Under the pieces are notes generated by a model. That model saw only the letters and a program-made list of their open reading frames with translations. It was not told the DNA's origin and did no database searches. DNA of 64,000 nt from Heterorhizobium halophytocola. GTDB lineage: Bacteria > Pseudomonadota > Alphaproteobacteria > Rhizobiales > Rhizobiaceae. The stretch is taken from NCBI RefSeq assembly GCF_017873095.1, contig NZ_JAGGJU010000016.1, positions 43,881-107,880 on the forward strand, in the 5' to 3' direction. A program made the position numbers and the translations under genes. Positions 27,456 to 36,817 of the stretch are shown here, piece after piece; positions within the stretch are counted from its first letter, which is position 1, and every line of letters begins with the position of its first letter.

Positions 27456-28430
27456 CTACTCGCCGGAGACCATCTCGCCCAGATGCCGGCGGACCCATTG
27501 CGCCTCGTTCGAGGCGGTGCGCCCGAACAGCCTGCGGAAATCGCGGCTGAACTGGGCCGGGCTGACATAGCCGACGTATGCGGCGACCTCGGCGATCGTC
27601 CGGTCGCTGCGCGCGATCATCAGCCGCGCCTCATGCAGGCGCATGGCCTTGATATACTGGATCGGCGTGCTGCCGGTCAGCGCGCGGAAATGCGCATGAT
27701 AGGAGGGAATGCTCATGCCCGCCTCGCCGGCGAGCGCCGCGACCGAAATCGACGCTGCATAGGTCTCGCGGATGCGGGCAAGGCTGCGGACGATCCGGCC
27801 GACCATGCCCTTCTGCTGCAGGGTGGCGATCATGGCCGCGCCCTGCGGCCCGACAAAGACCCGGTAATGCAGTTCGCGCAGGATGCCAGGACCGAGAATC
27901 GCGGTTTCGGCCGGATTGGAGAGCACCGTCAGCAGGCGCATGAGCACGTCCTCGATCTCGGGTCCGGTCGGGCTGGAGACGAGGCTCTGCGCCCGGCCGG
28001 AGGGCGCCTCCGGCGCGCCGAAGGCCTCGATCCCCGCGGCGATCTCGGCTGCCATGGCCATATCGAAGTCGACATAGACGGCGAGCAGCGGCCGCGCGGG
28101 GCTTGCCGCCGATTCCATCCGGAACGGCACCGGCACGGAAACGGCGAGGTAATGCTCCTCGTCATAGCGGTAGACCGCCCCTTCGAGCATGCCCTGCTTG
28201 GAACCCTGCAGGACGAAGACGGCGCCCGGGCGATAGAGCACCGGCACGTCGCGCAGCACGGTTTCGGACCGGAGGATCCGCACGGTGGAGAGGCCGGTGG
28301 CGTTGTAGCCCGGCTGCGGCGCCAGGCGCGCCGCACGGTCGACCAGGGCCGCGCGACCGGACGAGCCTGCCGGCTCTCTCATAGGAATTGGCAAGACATT
28401 CATAGGTTCTGCAATCGAAAGGCTTTCCAT
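27456..28430 (-). CDS. AraC family regulator
   Basis: 324 residues. An N-terminal cupin-like domain (VLYRPGAVFVLQGSKQGMLEG, AVSVPVPF) is followed by the AraC double helix-turn-helix at the C-terminus: ISVAALAGEAGMSIPSYHAHF and IAEVAAYVGYVSPAQFSRDFRRLFG. It is divergent from the SDR gene with only 47 bases between starts, so a downstream ATG (28403 or 28382) may be the true start. It probably controls the SDR gene. Confidence 0.9.
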   Translation of the reverse strand: MESLSIAEPMNVLPIPMREPAGSSGRAALVDRAARLAPQPGYNATGLSTVRILRSETVLRDVPVLYRPGAVFVLQGSKQGMLEGAVYRYDEEHYLAVSVPVPFRMESAASPARPLLAVYVDFDMAMAAEIAAGIEAFGAPEAPSGRAQSLVSSPTGPEIEDVLMRLLTVLSNPAETAILGPGILRELHYRVFVGPQGAAMIATLQQKGMVGRIVRSLARIRETYAASISVAALAGEAGMSIPSYHAHFRALTGSTPIQYIKAMRLHEARLMIARSDRTIAEVAAYVGYVSPAQFSRDFRRLFGRTASNEAQWVRRHLGEMVSGE

Positions 28431-28477
28431 CAGAGACTATCTGTCAAATCCATCTTCCACGCAATGAGGAACAGATC

Positions 28478-29305
28478 ATGTCTAACAAAACCTTTTTCAT
28501 CACCGGCGCCAATTCCGGCTTCGGCCTGGCGATCGCCACGGCGGCCAGCGCGGCCGGTCACGCGGTGATCGGCACCGTGCGTTCAAAGGCCGCGCGCGCC
28601 GCCCTGGCCGACAGCCTGCCGGGGGTGGCGACGGTGCTCTGCGACGTCACCGAATTCGCGCGCATCCCGGACGTGGTGGCCGCGGTCGAGCAGGCGCACG
28701 GCCCCGTCGACGTGCTGATCAACAATGCCGGCTACGGCCATGAAGGGGTGCTGGAAGAAGCGCCGCTGGACGAGATGCGGCGCCAGTTCGACGTCAACGT
28801 CTTCGGTGCGGTCGCCGTGGCCAAGGCCTTCCTGCCACGCTTCCGGCAGAGGCGCGCCGGCTTCATCGTCAACGTCACCTCGATGGGCGGCATGATCACC
28901 ATGCCCGGCATCGCTTCTTACTGCGGCAGCAAATTCGCCCTGCAGGGCATATCCGAGGTGATGCGGGCCGAGATGGCGCCTTTCGGCGTCTATGTGACGG
29001 CGCTCTGCCCGGGGTCGTTCCGCACCGACTGGGCCGGGCGCTCGATGGTGCGCACGCAGCGCTCGATTGCTGACTACGACGCGCTGTTCGACCCGATCCG
29101 CACCGCGCGGCAGGAAAAGAGCGGCAAGCAGCTGGGGGATCCGGCGAAGCTGGCCGAGGCGGTGCTGACGCTTGTCGGTTCGGACAATCCGCCGCCGCAG
29201 CTGCTGCTCGGCAGCGACGCGCTGGATATGGTCTCGCGCCGGATCGAGCGGCTGCAGTCGGAGATCGACCTCTGGGCACCGCTTACCGTGTCGACCGACG
29301 GTTAG
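28478..29305 (+). CDS. Classical SDR oxidoreductase
   Basis: 275 residues. TGANSGFG cofactor motif, NNAGYG, and the catalytic Ser with YCGSK (YxxxK) are all present. The ATG has GAGGA seven bases upstream. Family members reduce or oxidise small carbonyl/alcohol substrates with NAD(P)H. It is divergent from an AraC regulator, a common arrangement for inducible detoxification enzymes. Confidence 0.9.
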   Translation: MSNKTFFITGANSGFGLAIATAASAAGHAVIGTVRSKAARAALADSLPGVATVLCDVTEFARIPDVVAAVEQAHGPVDVLINNAGYGHEGVLEEAPLDEMRRQFDVNVFGAVAVAKAFLPRFRQRRAGFIVNVTSMGGMITMPGIASYCGSKFALQGISEVMRAEMAPFGVYVTALCPGSFRTDWAGRSMVRTQRSIADYDALFDPIRTARQEKSGKQLGDPAKLAEAVLTLVGSDNPPPQLLLGSDALDMVSRRIERLQSEIDLWAPLTVSTDG

Positions 29306-29338
29306 CAGAATGACACGTCGGCGCTGCCGATGCGCCGC

Positions 29339-29372
29339 AAAAAAGGGCCGCCCTTTCGAGCCGCCCTTTTTC
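29339..29372. terminator. Bidirectional terminator
   Basis: AAAAAGGGC (29340-29348) pairs with GCCCTTTTT (29363-29371), leaving T runs on both strands. It separates the convergent SDR and BCCT genes and fits a rho-independent terminator for both. Confidence 0.8.
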
Positions 29373-29395
29373 ATGTCTCTTGTTGCGTCCGGCCG

Positions 29396-31048
29396 CTATC
29401 GCGGCTCGGCCATCAGGCCCTTGACCAGCGCGTAGGAGGCGCCGAGGAGGACGAGGGTGAACGGCAGGCCGGTCGATACCGCCATGGCCTGCAGTGCCAC
29501 CAGTCCGCCGCCAAGCAGCAGCGAGATGGCGAGCAGGCCCTCGAAGGTGGCCCAGAAGACGCGCTGCGGTACCGGGGCATTGACCTTGCCGCCGGCCGAG
29601 ATCGTGTCGATCACCAGCGAGCCGCTATCCGACGAGGTGACGAAGAAGACCACCACCAGCAGGATGCCGACCAGCGAGGTGATGCCGGTGAGCGGCAGAT
29701 GCGCCAGCATCTCGAACAGCTTGATCTCGAGGGCTGCGTCCTGCACCGAGGTCAGGCCCTGGTCGATGACCTGGCTGATCGCGGTGCCGCCGAGGGCCGT
29801 CATCCAGATCACCGAGACGATCGAGGGGATCAGCAGGACGGCGACGAGGAATTCGCGCACCGTGCGGCCACGGCTGACGCGGGCGATGAACATGCCGACA
29901 AACGGCGACCACGAGATCCACCATGCCCAGTAGAAGGCGGTCCAGCCCTGGCGGAAATTGTCGTCGGTGCGGCCGAACGGGTTCGACAGCGCCGGCAGAT
30001 ATTCCGCATAGGCGGCCAGGTTGAGGAAGAAGCCCTTGAAGATCTGCAAAGTCGGACCGGCCAGAATGATGAACATCAGCAGCAGGAAGGCCAGCAGCAT
30101 GTTGAGTTCCGACAGCCGCTTGACCCCGCTGTCCATGCCGGCAACGACCGAGGCCGTGGCAATGCCGGTGATGAAGATGATCAGGAACACCATGCCGCCG
30201 GTGGTGGTGCCGAAGCCGAACAGGAAGTCGAGACCGGCCGAGGCCTGTTGCGCGCCGATGCCGAGCGAGGTCGACAGGCCGAAGATCGTGGCAAAGATCG
30301 CCAGGATGTCGATGACGTGTCCGCGCCAGCCCCACACCTTCTCGCCGAAGATCGGGTAGAAGATCGAGCGCAGGGTCAGCGGCAGGCCCTTGTTGTACGA
30401 AAACAGCGCCAGCGACAGGGCGACGATCGCATAGATCGCCCAGGGGTGCAGCGCCCAGTGGAAGATGGTGGCGGCCATGGCGAGGCGACGGGCGCCCTCG
30501 GCATCGCCGGCGGCTCCGTCGAGCGGCGCCCAGTCGGTGCGCACGCCGTTCTCGATGGTCGGGCCGTCAAAGGCGGCGGTATAATTGCCGAGCGGCTCGG
30601 ACACGCCGTAGAACATCAGGCCGATGCCCATGCCGGCGGCAAACAGCATCGAGAACCACGAGACATAGCTGTAGTCGGGCCGCGCATCCGGGCCGCCGAG
30701 CCGAACCTTGCCGAGCGGCACGAAGATCAGCACGACCGCCAGGATGAGAAAGACATTGCCGGACAGCAGGAAGAACCAGTCGAGATTGCCGGTGAGGAAA
30801 TCGCGCAACCCGGTAAAGACCGGCTCCAGCGTCGTCTGGAACATCAGCGTCAGGATGGTGAAGGCGAGGATGGCCAGCGCCGAGATGGCGAAAACCGGGT
30901 TGTGGATGTCGAGTTCGAGAAAGCTGCGCCGATAGGCGAAATTGTCCTGGCCGATCTCGTAGTCGGTCTCGATGACCTGGGTTGCACCTTCCGGGGCCGG
31001 AATGGCCTCGATTTCGGTGTTTTCGGGAATATCCCTGTTGTCGTCCAA
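29396..31048 (-). CDS. BCCT family transporter (betaine/carnitine/choline type)
   Basis: 550 residues with about 12 membrane segments. The family motif is clear in FSMLFAAGMGIGLMFYGVSE and in FYWAWWISWSPFVGMFIARVSRG. The TTG start has AAGGAG six bases upstream. These are Na+- or H+-coupled importers of quaternary ammonium compounds used as osmoprotectants or nutrients. The first 45 residues form a charged cytosolic extension. Confidence 0.93.
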   Translation of the reverse strand: MDDNRDIPENTEIEAIPAPEGATQVIETDYEIGQDNFAYRRSFLELDIHNPVFAISALAILAFTILTLMFQTTLEPVFTGLRDFLTGNLDWFFLLSGNVFLILAVVLIFVPLGKVRLGGPDARPDYSYVSWFSMLFAAGMGIGLMFYGVSEPLGNYTAAFDGPTIENGVRTDWAPLDGAAGDAEGARRLAMAATIFHWALHPWAIYAIVALSLALFSYNKGLPLTLRSIFYPIFGEKVWGWRGHVIDILAIFATIFGLSTSLGIGAQQASAGLDFLFGFGTTTGGMVFLIIFITGIATASVVAGMDSGVKRLSELNMLLAFLLLMFIILAGPTLQIFKGFFLNLAAYAEYLPALSNPFGRTDDNFRQGWTAFYWAWWISWSPFVGMFIARVSRGRTVREFLVAVLLIPSIVSVIWMTALGGTAISQVIDQGLTSVQDAALEIKLFEMLAHLPLTGITSLVGILLVVVFFVTSSDSGSLVIDTISAGGKVNAPVPQRVFWATFEGLLAISLLLGGGLVALQAMAVSTGLPFTLVLLGASYALVKGLMAEPR

Positions 31049-31278
31049 ACCGCTCTCCTTTGTCGTCAGAACATTGGGGAAGTCAGCGATCGACGGGCGT
31101 CCCCCGCCGCCGATCGCGCGTGAAGGTTGGCTAATTGAGGCAGAATAGGGGCTAGTTCAACCCCTGTCTGTCTCACGATCGCCCAAAAAACGGGCAGATG
31201 CGACAGGAGCCTGAACTAATTGCGGCGGGTTTCCGCAGCGCTAAAGTCCGCACGACCGACTACGGAAATTAAACGTTT

Positions 31279-32778
31279 TCAGAGCTTTACGGCAATGCGC
31301 AGACCACCCCAGTGGCGGCCCTTGATGGTGATCGGAGCGGAGATATCCTTCATCAGAACAAAATTTCCCCCACCCATGTCGCGGCGGTAGGTCTGGACCA
31401 GGAAGGGCGCGGTCGAGCGACCGGCGGCAAGGCCGACCCGATCGTTGAAGATCCGCCGGTTGCGGCAATGGGCGGTGTTCCAGACACTGTCGCCGGGCCG
31501 CTGGGCCTGCGAGAACTTCGCGTTATGGGTCGGCAGATAGCCATTGTCGTCGACCGCGGCGCAAAAGCCGACACGGTCGTCGCTGGCCGCGACCGGTTCG
31601 ATGATTGCCGGCAGAAGGCGGTCTGCAAGCTCGGTAAAGGCGGCCATGACCTGGGGCGGATCCGAGCCCGGGATCGGCCGATAGCTGCGGTCGAACAGCC
31701 GGGCAAGGTCGATCGCCCCACGGTCGACGGCGGTCTCGAAGGCCTGCGCGATCTGCGCTGCGACATCGAGCGCGGTGCCGATCCAGCGGCTGTCGGCAGT
31801 CTCGACGCCGGCCTCGGCGATCCGCTGGATCAGCCGCTCCGACAGGCCGACCATGCGGTCGACCCGGCCGCTGGCGCCCTGCAGCTGCCGGTCGGACTGT
31901 TCCACATCGCCGGTCAGTTCGCCGAGCACGTCGATGAAGGCGGCGCATTCCTGCTCGACGGTCTTCGTCGTGCCGGCCATCATCACGGCGCTGTCGAGCA
32001 CCCGGGTGATCACCGCTTCCATGGCGCCGAAGGCATCGCTCATCTCCTGCGAGGTCTGGCGCACGCCGACGGCATTGCGGCTGGCTCCGGTGCCGGCCTC
32101 CGACAGGCGGTTGATCTTGTCGCGCAATTCGACCAGCGTCGCCTGGATCGCGCCGGTGGCATGGGTGGTCTGCAGCGACAGGGCGCGGATTTCGCTGGCA
32201 ACGACGGCAAAGCCCTTGCCTGCCTCGCCGGCGCGTGCCGCCTCGATCGCGGCGTTCAGCGCCAGAAGATTGGTCTGGCGGGCAATCGTGCCGATCTCGG
32301 TCGCCACCTTGTCGACATCTGCCAGCGACTGGCCGAAGCCGCCGATCTCCCCGCTGATCCGGGAGGAGACCTCGACCAGGCTGTCGATTGCGGTCACGGC
32401 GCCGGCCATGCGCTCGGAGGACTTCGCCAGCATGTCGCGGGCGTCGCTGGCGGTTGCGTCGATTTCGCCGAGCGTGCCGGCGACCTTGCGGTTGATCGCG
32501 GCGATCGCCTGGGCATTGGTGGCAATCCGGGAGAACTGGCCGGCATGGCGCTTCGACATCTGCGCCAGGTCCTGGACGGTGCCGGCGATGTCGACCAGAT
32601 CGAGCCCGAGCGTCGAGGTGTCCTCGCCAAGGGCTGCGAAAATGGCGCGCAATTCATCGGCATCGGGACCTGCGGCCGCGGCTGCCGCATCGCGCGCGTC
32701 CGGTGCCGCGCCGGGCACCCCGATCGAGTGTGTCGCGTCCTCGTCGCCGGCTGCCGGCGCAGTGTGTGCCATTCCCAT
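31279..32778 (-). CDS. Soluble methyl-accepting chemoreceptor with C-terminal sensor
   Basis: 499 residues without any membrane segment. The signalling tip sits in the middle (about 175-215): IGTIARQTNLLALNAAIEAA then AGEAGKGFAVVASEIR. The C-terminal 130 residues form a conserved sensor module (VDDNGYLPTHN, NTAHCRNRRIFNDRVGL, YRRDMGGGNFVLMKDISAPI). The order, signalling part first and sensor last, is the reverse of classical receptors. The start at 32778 has GGAGGAGG upstream; 32772 is possible. It may use the CheW at 5580. Confidence 0.9.
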   Translation of the reverse strand: MGMAHTAPAAGDEDATHSIGVPGAAPDARDAAAAAAGPDADELRAIFAALGEDTSTLGLDLVDIAGTVQDLAQMSKRHAGQFSRIATNAQAIAAINRKVAGTLGEIDATASDARDMLAKSSERMAGAVTAIDSLVEVSSRISGEIGGFGQSLADVDKVATEIGTIARQTNLLALNAAIEAARAGEAGKGFAVVASEIRALSLQTTHATGAIQATLVELRDKINRLSEAGTGASRNAVGVRQTSQEMSDAFGAMEAVITRVLDSAVMMAGTTKTVEQECAAFIDVLGELTGDVEQSDRQLQGASGRVDRMVGLSERLIQRIAEAGVETADSRWIGTALDVAAQIAQAFETAVDRGAIDLARLFDRSYRPIPGSDPPQVMAAFTELADRLLPAIIEPVAASDDRVGFCAAVDDNGYLPTHNAKFSQAQRPGDSVWNTAHCRNRRIFNDRVGLAAGRSTAPFLVQTYRRDMGGGNFVLMKDISAPITIKGRHWGGLRIAVKL

Positions 32779-32974
32779 CAAGCCCCTCCTCCAAAGGAAA
32801 CGGGATGATGCGACCGACACGGTAAATTAGTTGTAAATTGTCGCATTGCAACACATGCGTTTACGGCCTAGTCCCCTGGGCAACGGTGGACGAGGCCGTT
32901 CGGAGCCCTTGGCCAAATCGAACCATGGCGACCGAGAGGGCGGAACGCCGCCCCCTCGCCTTCCCGGCCCCCTG

Positions 32975-34006
32975 TCAGGCCGCGGCGCGGGCGCCCGCAG
33001 GACGGCGGCGCAGCGACGGATCGGTGACGGCGGGCGGATCGTAATCCGGAACCAGCCGGCCGACATCGCTGCCCGGCGGCACGATGGCGTCGATCCGCTC
33101 CAGCACTGCATCGTCGAGCACCACGCCGGCACCGGCCAGCGCATCGTCGAGATGAGCCATCAGCCGCGGACCGATGATCGCCGAGGTGACGCCCGGATGG
33201 GCGATGACGAAGGCCATGGCCATGTGGGCGAGCGACAGGCCGGCCTCCTCGGCCACCGGGATCAGCTGTTCGACCGCGTCGAGCCGGCGGGCATCGCCCA
33301 TCTGCTCGGGGAAATATTTGACCCGGGCGCTGTCGGGCATCGGCTGGCCCTTGCGGTAGCGGCCGGTCAGCATGCCCATGGCAAGCGGGCTCCAGACCAT
33401 GGCGCCCATGCCGTATTTCAGGCAGGTGGGCAGCACCTCGCGCTCGATGCCGCGATTGAGGATCGAATAGGGCGGCTGCTCGACGCGCATGCGCTGCAGG
33501 CCGCGGCGCTCGGCCACCCACTGGCCCTCGACGATGTCGCAGGCGGGAAAGGTGGAGGAGCCGATGGCGCGGATCTTGCCGGCGCGCATCAGGTCGCTCA
33601 GTACCGACAGGGTCTCCTCGATATCGGTGTCGGGGTCCGGCCGGTGCATCAAATAGAGATCGACATGGTCGGTGCCCAGACGCGAGAGGCTGTCGTCGAG
33701 TGCCTGCGTCAGCCAGCGGCGCGAATTGCCGCGCATGTTGGGGTCTTCGCCCATCGGCAGATGCGCCTTGGTGGACAGCACCACCTTGTCCCTGCGACCT
33801 TTCAGGGCCCGGCCGACGATCTCCTCGGACTGGCCCTGGCTGTAGAAGTCGGCGGTGTCGATGAAATTGATCCCGGCGTCGAGGGCCTTGTGGATCATCC
33901 GGATGCCGTCTTCGGGATCGGGATTGCCCTGGGCGCCGAACATCATGGCGCCGAGGCAATAGGGGCTGACCTTGATGCCGGTCTTGCCGAGCGTGCGGTA
34001 GTGCAT
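32975..34006 (-). CDS. Aldo/keto reductase
   Basis: 343 residues. The catalytic tetrad is visible as Asp and Tyr in DTADFYSQGQSE, Lys in VVLSTKAHL and His in DLYLMHRPD. NADPH-site residues follow in YSILNRGIE and SAIIGPR. AGGAG lies six bases before the ATG at 34006. It faces the same way as the hydrolase gene upstream (34106-35125) and may be its operon partner. Confidence 0.9.
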   Translation of the reverse strand: MHYRTLGKTGIKVSPYCLGAMMFGAQGNPDPEDGIRMIHKALDAGINFIDTADFYSQGQSEEIVGRALKGRRDKVVLSTKAHLPMGEDPNMRGNSRRWLTQALDDSLSRLGTDHVDLYLMHRPDPDTDIEETLSVLSDLMRAGKIRAIGSSTFPACDIVEGQWVAERRGLQRMRVEQPPYSILNRGIEREVLPTCLKYGMGAMVWSPLAMGMLTGRYRKGQPMPDSARVKYFPEQMGDARRLDAVEQLIPVAEEAGLSLAHMAMAFVIAHPGVTSAIIGPRLMAHLDDALAGAGVVLDDAVLERIDAIVPPGSDVGRLVPDYDPPAVTDPSLRRRPAGARAAA

Positions 34007-34105
34007 GTCTGTCTCCTGTGGTTTTGGCATGGGGGTGCGTTGCCGCTGCGAAAGGCAGCCGGCCCGCGGTCTCGGATGGTTCGAAGTATGGCTGCCGGTG
34101 ACCGG

Positions 34106-35125
34106 CTATTTCTCTTGCACGGTGCCAAGGCCGCCGATGGCGGCTAGCGCTGCCTGCGCCTGCTGCCAGGCGTCGTCGGCAAGACCAAGCTGCGTCTTCA
34201 GCCAGGCGAGCGTCATCCGCTGGACGACGGCCACCCTTTCAGGGCTCTCGTCGCTGGTTTCGGCCGTGTCATAGCCGGAAATGCCGCCGAGGCAGTGACC
34301 ACCGCCGGCCATGGTGAACAGCGATTTCGGCCCGGGGCTCAGGCGCCAGGGATCGGCGTGCCAGTCGGCGCCGCGCACGGTCAGATGCGGCGAGACGTCG
34401 TCGTCGCTGGCAACCACCAGGGCCGGCGTCGCCATGGTCGCGAAGCTGACGGTCGAGAAGAAGCCGTAATGCTGCGCCGCATAGGTCGAAAGATCGGCGC
34501 CGCCATTGCCGGGTGCCGCCAGGAGGACGCCCGCCCTGATCCGCCGGTCGGTGAGGTCGACCAGGCGGCCATCCTCCGGATCAACCAGCGTGGCGCCGAG
34601 CAGCATGGCCGCCGTGTGCCCGCCCATGGAATGGCCGGCAACGGCAATCCGGCCATGGTCGAGCCGTCCGGCAAGGCCCGGCACGGCGGCTTCGACATCG
34701 TCCAGACGATCGAGGATCGCCGACATGTCCTCGACGCGCGCGCGCCAGAACAGCGGACCGCCTGGACCCTCGGGATCGAGACCGAGCGATTTCGAGCTCA
34801 GATGGGTCGGCTGCAGCACGACGAAGCCCTGCGACGCCCAGAACTGCGCCATCGGGCCATAGCCGTTCAGCGAGGACAGGTGGTTGGAACGCCCCTGCCC
34901 GTGCGACAGCAGCAGGATCGGCAGGCCGGTGCCGGTGGCCGGCGCGGTGACGCGCAGGGTCAGGGTGACCGGGCGGCCGGGAATATCGAGCGCCACCGGC
35001 GCGAAGGAGAAGACCGAAACGGGCGCGCCTGCCGGCAGGCCGGCGGCACGCCCGATCAGCGCGTGATCGCCGGCATTTTGCAGTTCGCGCGCCCGGTCGG
35101 CGGCAGGGCTGGTCTCGTGCGGCAT
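34106..35125 (-). CDS. Alpha/beta hydrolase (PAF acetylhydrolase/dienelactone hydrolase-like)
   Basis: 339 residues. The oxyanion-side motif ILLLSHGQGRS and the nucleophile elbow GHSMGGHTAAMLLG are clear; a late Asp (VVASDDDVSPH) and His (GGGHCLGG) complete the triad. No signal peptide. GAGGAG precedes the ATG at 35125. It is divergent from a TetR gene, with two palindromic operators between. Confidence 0.87.
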   Translation of the reverse strand: MPHETSPAADRARELQNAGDHALIGRAAGLPAGAPVSVFSFAPVALDIPGRPVTLTLRVTAPATGTGLPILLLSHGQGRSNHLSSLNGYGPMAQFWASQGFVVLQPTHLSSKSLGLDPEGPGGPLFWRARVEDMSAILDRLDDVEAAVPGLAGRLDHGRIAVAGHSMGGHTAAMLLGATLVDPEDGRLVDLTDRRIRAGVLLAAPGNGGADLSTYAAQHYGFFSTVSFATMATPALVVASDDDVSPHLTVRGADWHADPWRLSPGPKSLFTMAGGGHCLGGISGYDTAETSDESPERVAVVQRMTLAWLKTQLGLADDAWQQAQAALAAIGGLGTVQEK

Positions 35126-35188
35126 GGCACGCTCCTCTTCGATCGTTGGTGTGGTCAAAAGCTTGTCGCCGTGCTAGCCTGCATTAAG

Positions 35189-35226
35189 CGGAACAGCATT
35201 CCGCATATATACGGAACAATGTTCCG
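35189..35226. promoter_or_regulatory. Two operator palindromes between TetR and hydrolase genes
   Basis: CGGAACAATGTTCCG (35212-35226) is a perfect 7+1+7 palindrome. CGGAACAGCATTCCG (35189-35203) is its imperfect twin with the same outer five bases. Their centres are 23 bases apart, about two helical turns. Position and form suit binding sites for the TetR protein at 35272, controlling itself and the divergent hydrolase. Confidence 0.8.
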
Positions 35227-35271
35227 TTTTGCAAGAGGCTGCGCCACCGGCGGGCGCAGGACGTGGACGCG

Positions 35272-35901
35272 ATGGTGAAAACGACGCAAGACATCGAGGC
35301 GCAGGCGCCGCAAACGCCGGCGAAACGGCGGGTCCGCGCCGACGCGCAGCGCTCGAGCGATGCCCTGCTGAAGGCGGCCCTGGAGGTGTTCAAGACATCC
35401 GGCGTCGACGCGCCGGTGCGCGAGATCGCCGAAAAGGCGGGCGTCGGCATCGGTACAGTCTACCGCAATTTTCCCCAACGCGCCGATCTGGTCGCCGCCG
35501 TCTTTCGCCAGGAGGTCGACCGCTGCGCGGCGGCGGCTTCCCAGCTCGCGGCCGAATACGGTCCCGGCGACGCACTGGCGAAATGGCTGCAGCGCTATGT
35601 GGACTTTCTGGCGGCCAAGCGCGGGCTGGCCAAGGCGCTGCATTCGGGCGACCCGGCCTTCGAGGCGCTGCCGGCCTATTTCGAGGGAAACCTGAAACCG
35701 GCGCTGGAAAGCCTGCTTTTGCGCGCCGCGGCTGCCGGCGAGGTGCGCAAGGATGTCGATTCGCTGGAATTGCTGGGTGCCGTCACCGGGCTTTCGATGC
35801 CGACCCATGACAAGCGGCCGGATCACGCCCGGCGAATGGTGGCCCTGCTGGTCGAGGGCCTGCGCCACGGCACCAGCCCGACGCTCGATCCCGCGCCCTG
35901 A
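35272..35901 (+). CDS. TetR family regulator
   Basis: 209 residues. The N-terminal helix-turn-helix reads VREIAEKAGVGIGTVYRNFPQRADLVAAVF, typical of TetR. The rest is the ligand domain. Start ATG 35272 is preferred (AGGA about ten bases upstream); GTG 35263 is possible. It very probably represses the divergent hydrolase and aldo/keto reductase genes through the palindromes at 35189-35226. Confidence 0.92.
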   Translation: MVKTTQDIEAQAPQTPAKRRVRADAQRSSDALLKAALEVFKTSGVDAPVREIAEKAGVGIGTVYRNFPQRADLVAAVFRQEVDRCAAAASQLAAEYGPGDALAKWLQRYVDFLAAKRGLAKALHSGDPAFEALPAYFEGNLKPALESLLLRAAAAGEVRKDVDSLELLGAVTGLSMPTHDKRPDHARRMVALLVEGLRHGTSPTLDPAP

Positions 35902-35946
35902 CCTTCTACGCCCGGCCGTATCCGCCCTGGCGACGCCGACCGGATG

Positions 35947-36768
35947 TCAGAGGGCGCCGATCGACCGGAGCTTGTTGAGCACCTGTTCGTTCGGCTCGCC
36001 GGTTTCCGGCAGCCGGTAGTGATGCTCGAAATGACGGATCGCCGCGCGGGTCTGCGCGCCGGCGACGCCGTCGACGGTGACATCGGTATAGGCGATGTTG
36101 GAAAGGCCGCGCTGGATCTCCAGCACCATTTCCACCGACTGGGCCGGATCCTGCGGGACCGCGGCAACGGGTTCAGCCCGGACGGGCACCGCACTGGCGA
36201 CATCGCCGCCGGTTGCGACAGCCTTGGGCCGCGGGCTCGGAAGGGCGGGGTCGGCCGGCAGGCTGGCATCGGCGCTCAGGATCGCCGCGGCCACCGGATC
36301 GACGCCGTTATCCGTCCGCACGTCGACGCGCTGGCCGGCACTCAGGTCGCCGACCGGGCGCGGCAGCGGCACGGCGGCTGTCGTCAGCACCGGATCCGCC
36401 TCGCCCGCCCCGGCCGCATTGGCCATGGCGGCGGACGGCGATGCGGCATTGGCAGCATTTTCGCGCTCGATGCGGAAGGTGGTGACGCGGCCATTGGCCT
36501 GATCGAGCAGCGGATTGCGGCGCACGCCGGCAATCGCGGCGAAATGGCCGGGCTCGCGGGTCTTCAGGAAAGGTGCCGGATGCCGGCCCGGCTGATACCA
36601 CAGCGCATTGGCGGCAACGAAGCCGAAGACCACAAAGAAGCACACCGTGCCGCCGAGTGCCGCCGGATGCCGAGCGACCTGGCGGTTGATCGCCGCAGCG
36701 CCGGCCAGAAGCAGCGGCATCACCCGCGACCGGGGCTTACGCTTCGAGCTTTTCCGCTTGCGCGTCAT
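35947..36768 (-). CDS. Membrane-anchored peptidoglycan-binding-domain protein
   Basis: 273 residues: a basic cytosolic N-terminus (TRKRKSSKRKPRSR), one membrane segment (about 40-60), a long Ala/Pro-rich periplasmic linker, and a C-terminal PG_binding_1-like domain (EIQRGLSNIAYTDVTVDGVAGAQTRAAIRHFEHHY). It probably tethers the inner membrane to peptidoglycan. ATG 36768 is preferred over GTG 36777 because AGGAAA overlaps the latter. It follows the histidine kinase gene by 49 bases, so they may be co-transcribed. Confidence 0.85.
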   Translation of the reverse strand: MTRKRKSSKRKPRSRVMPLLLAGAAAINRQVARHPAALGGTVCFFVVFGFVAANALWYQPGRHPAPFLKTREPGHFAAIAGVRRNPLLDQANGRVTTFRIERENAANAASPSAAMANAAGAGEADPVLTTAAVPLPRPVGDLSAGQRVDVRTDNGVDPVAAAILSADASLPADPALPSPRPKAVATGGDVASAVPVRAEPVAAVPQDPAQSVEMVLEIQRGLSNIAYTDVTVDGVAGAQTRAAIRHFEHHYRLPETGEPNEQVLNKLRSIGAL

Positions 36769-36817
36769 CGCATTCACTTTCCTCTTTTCGTCCTGTCACT
36801 CGTCATCGGTCGCCCGG

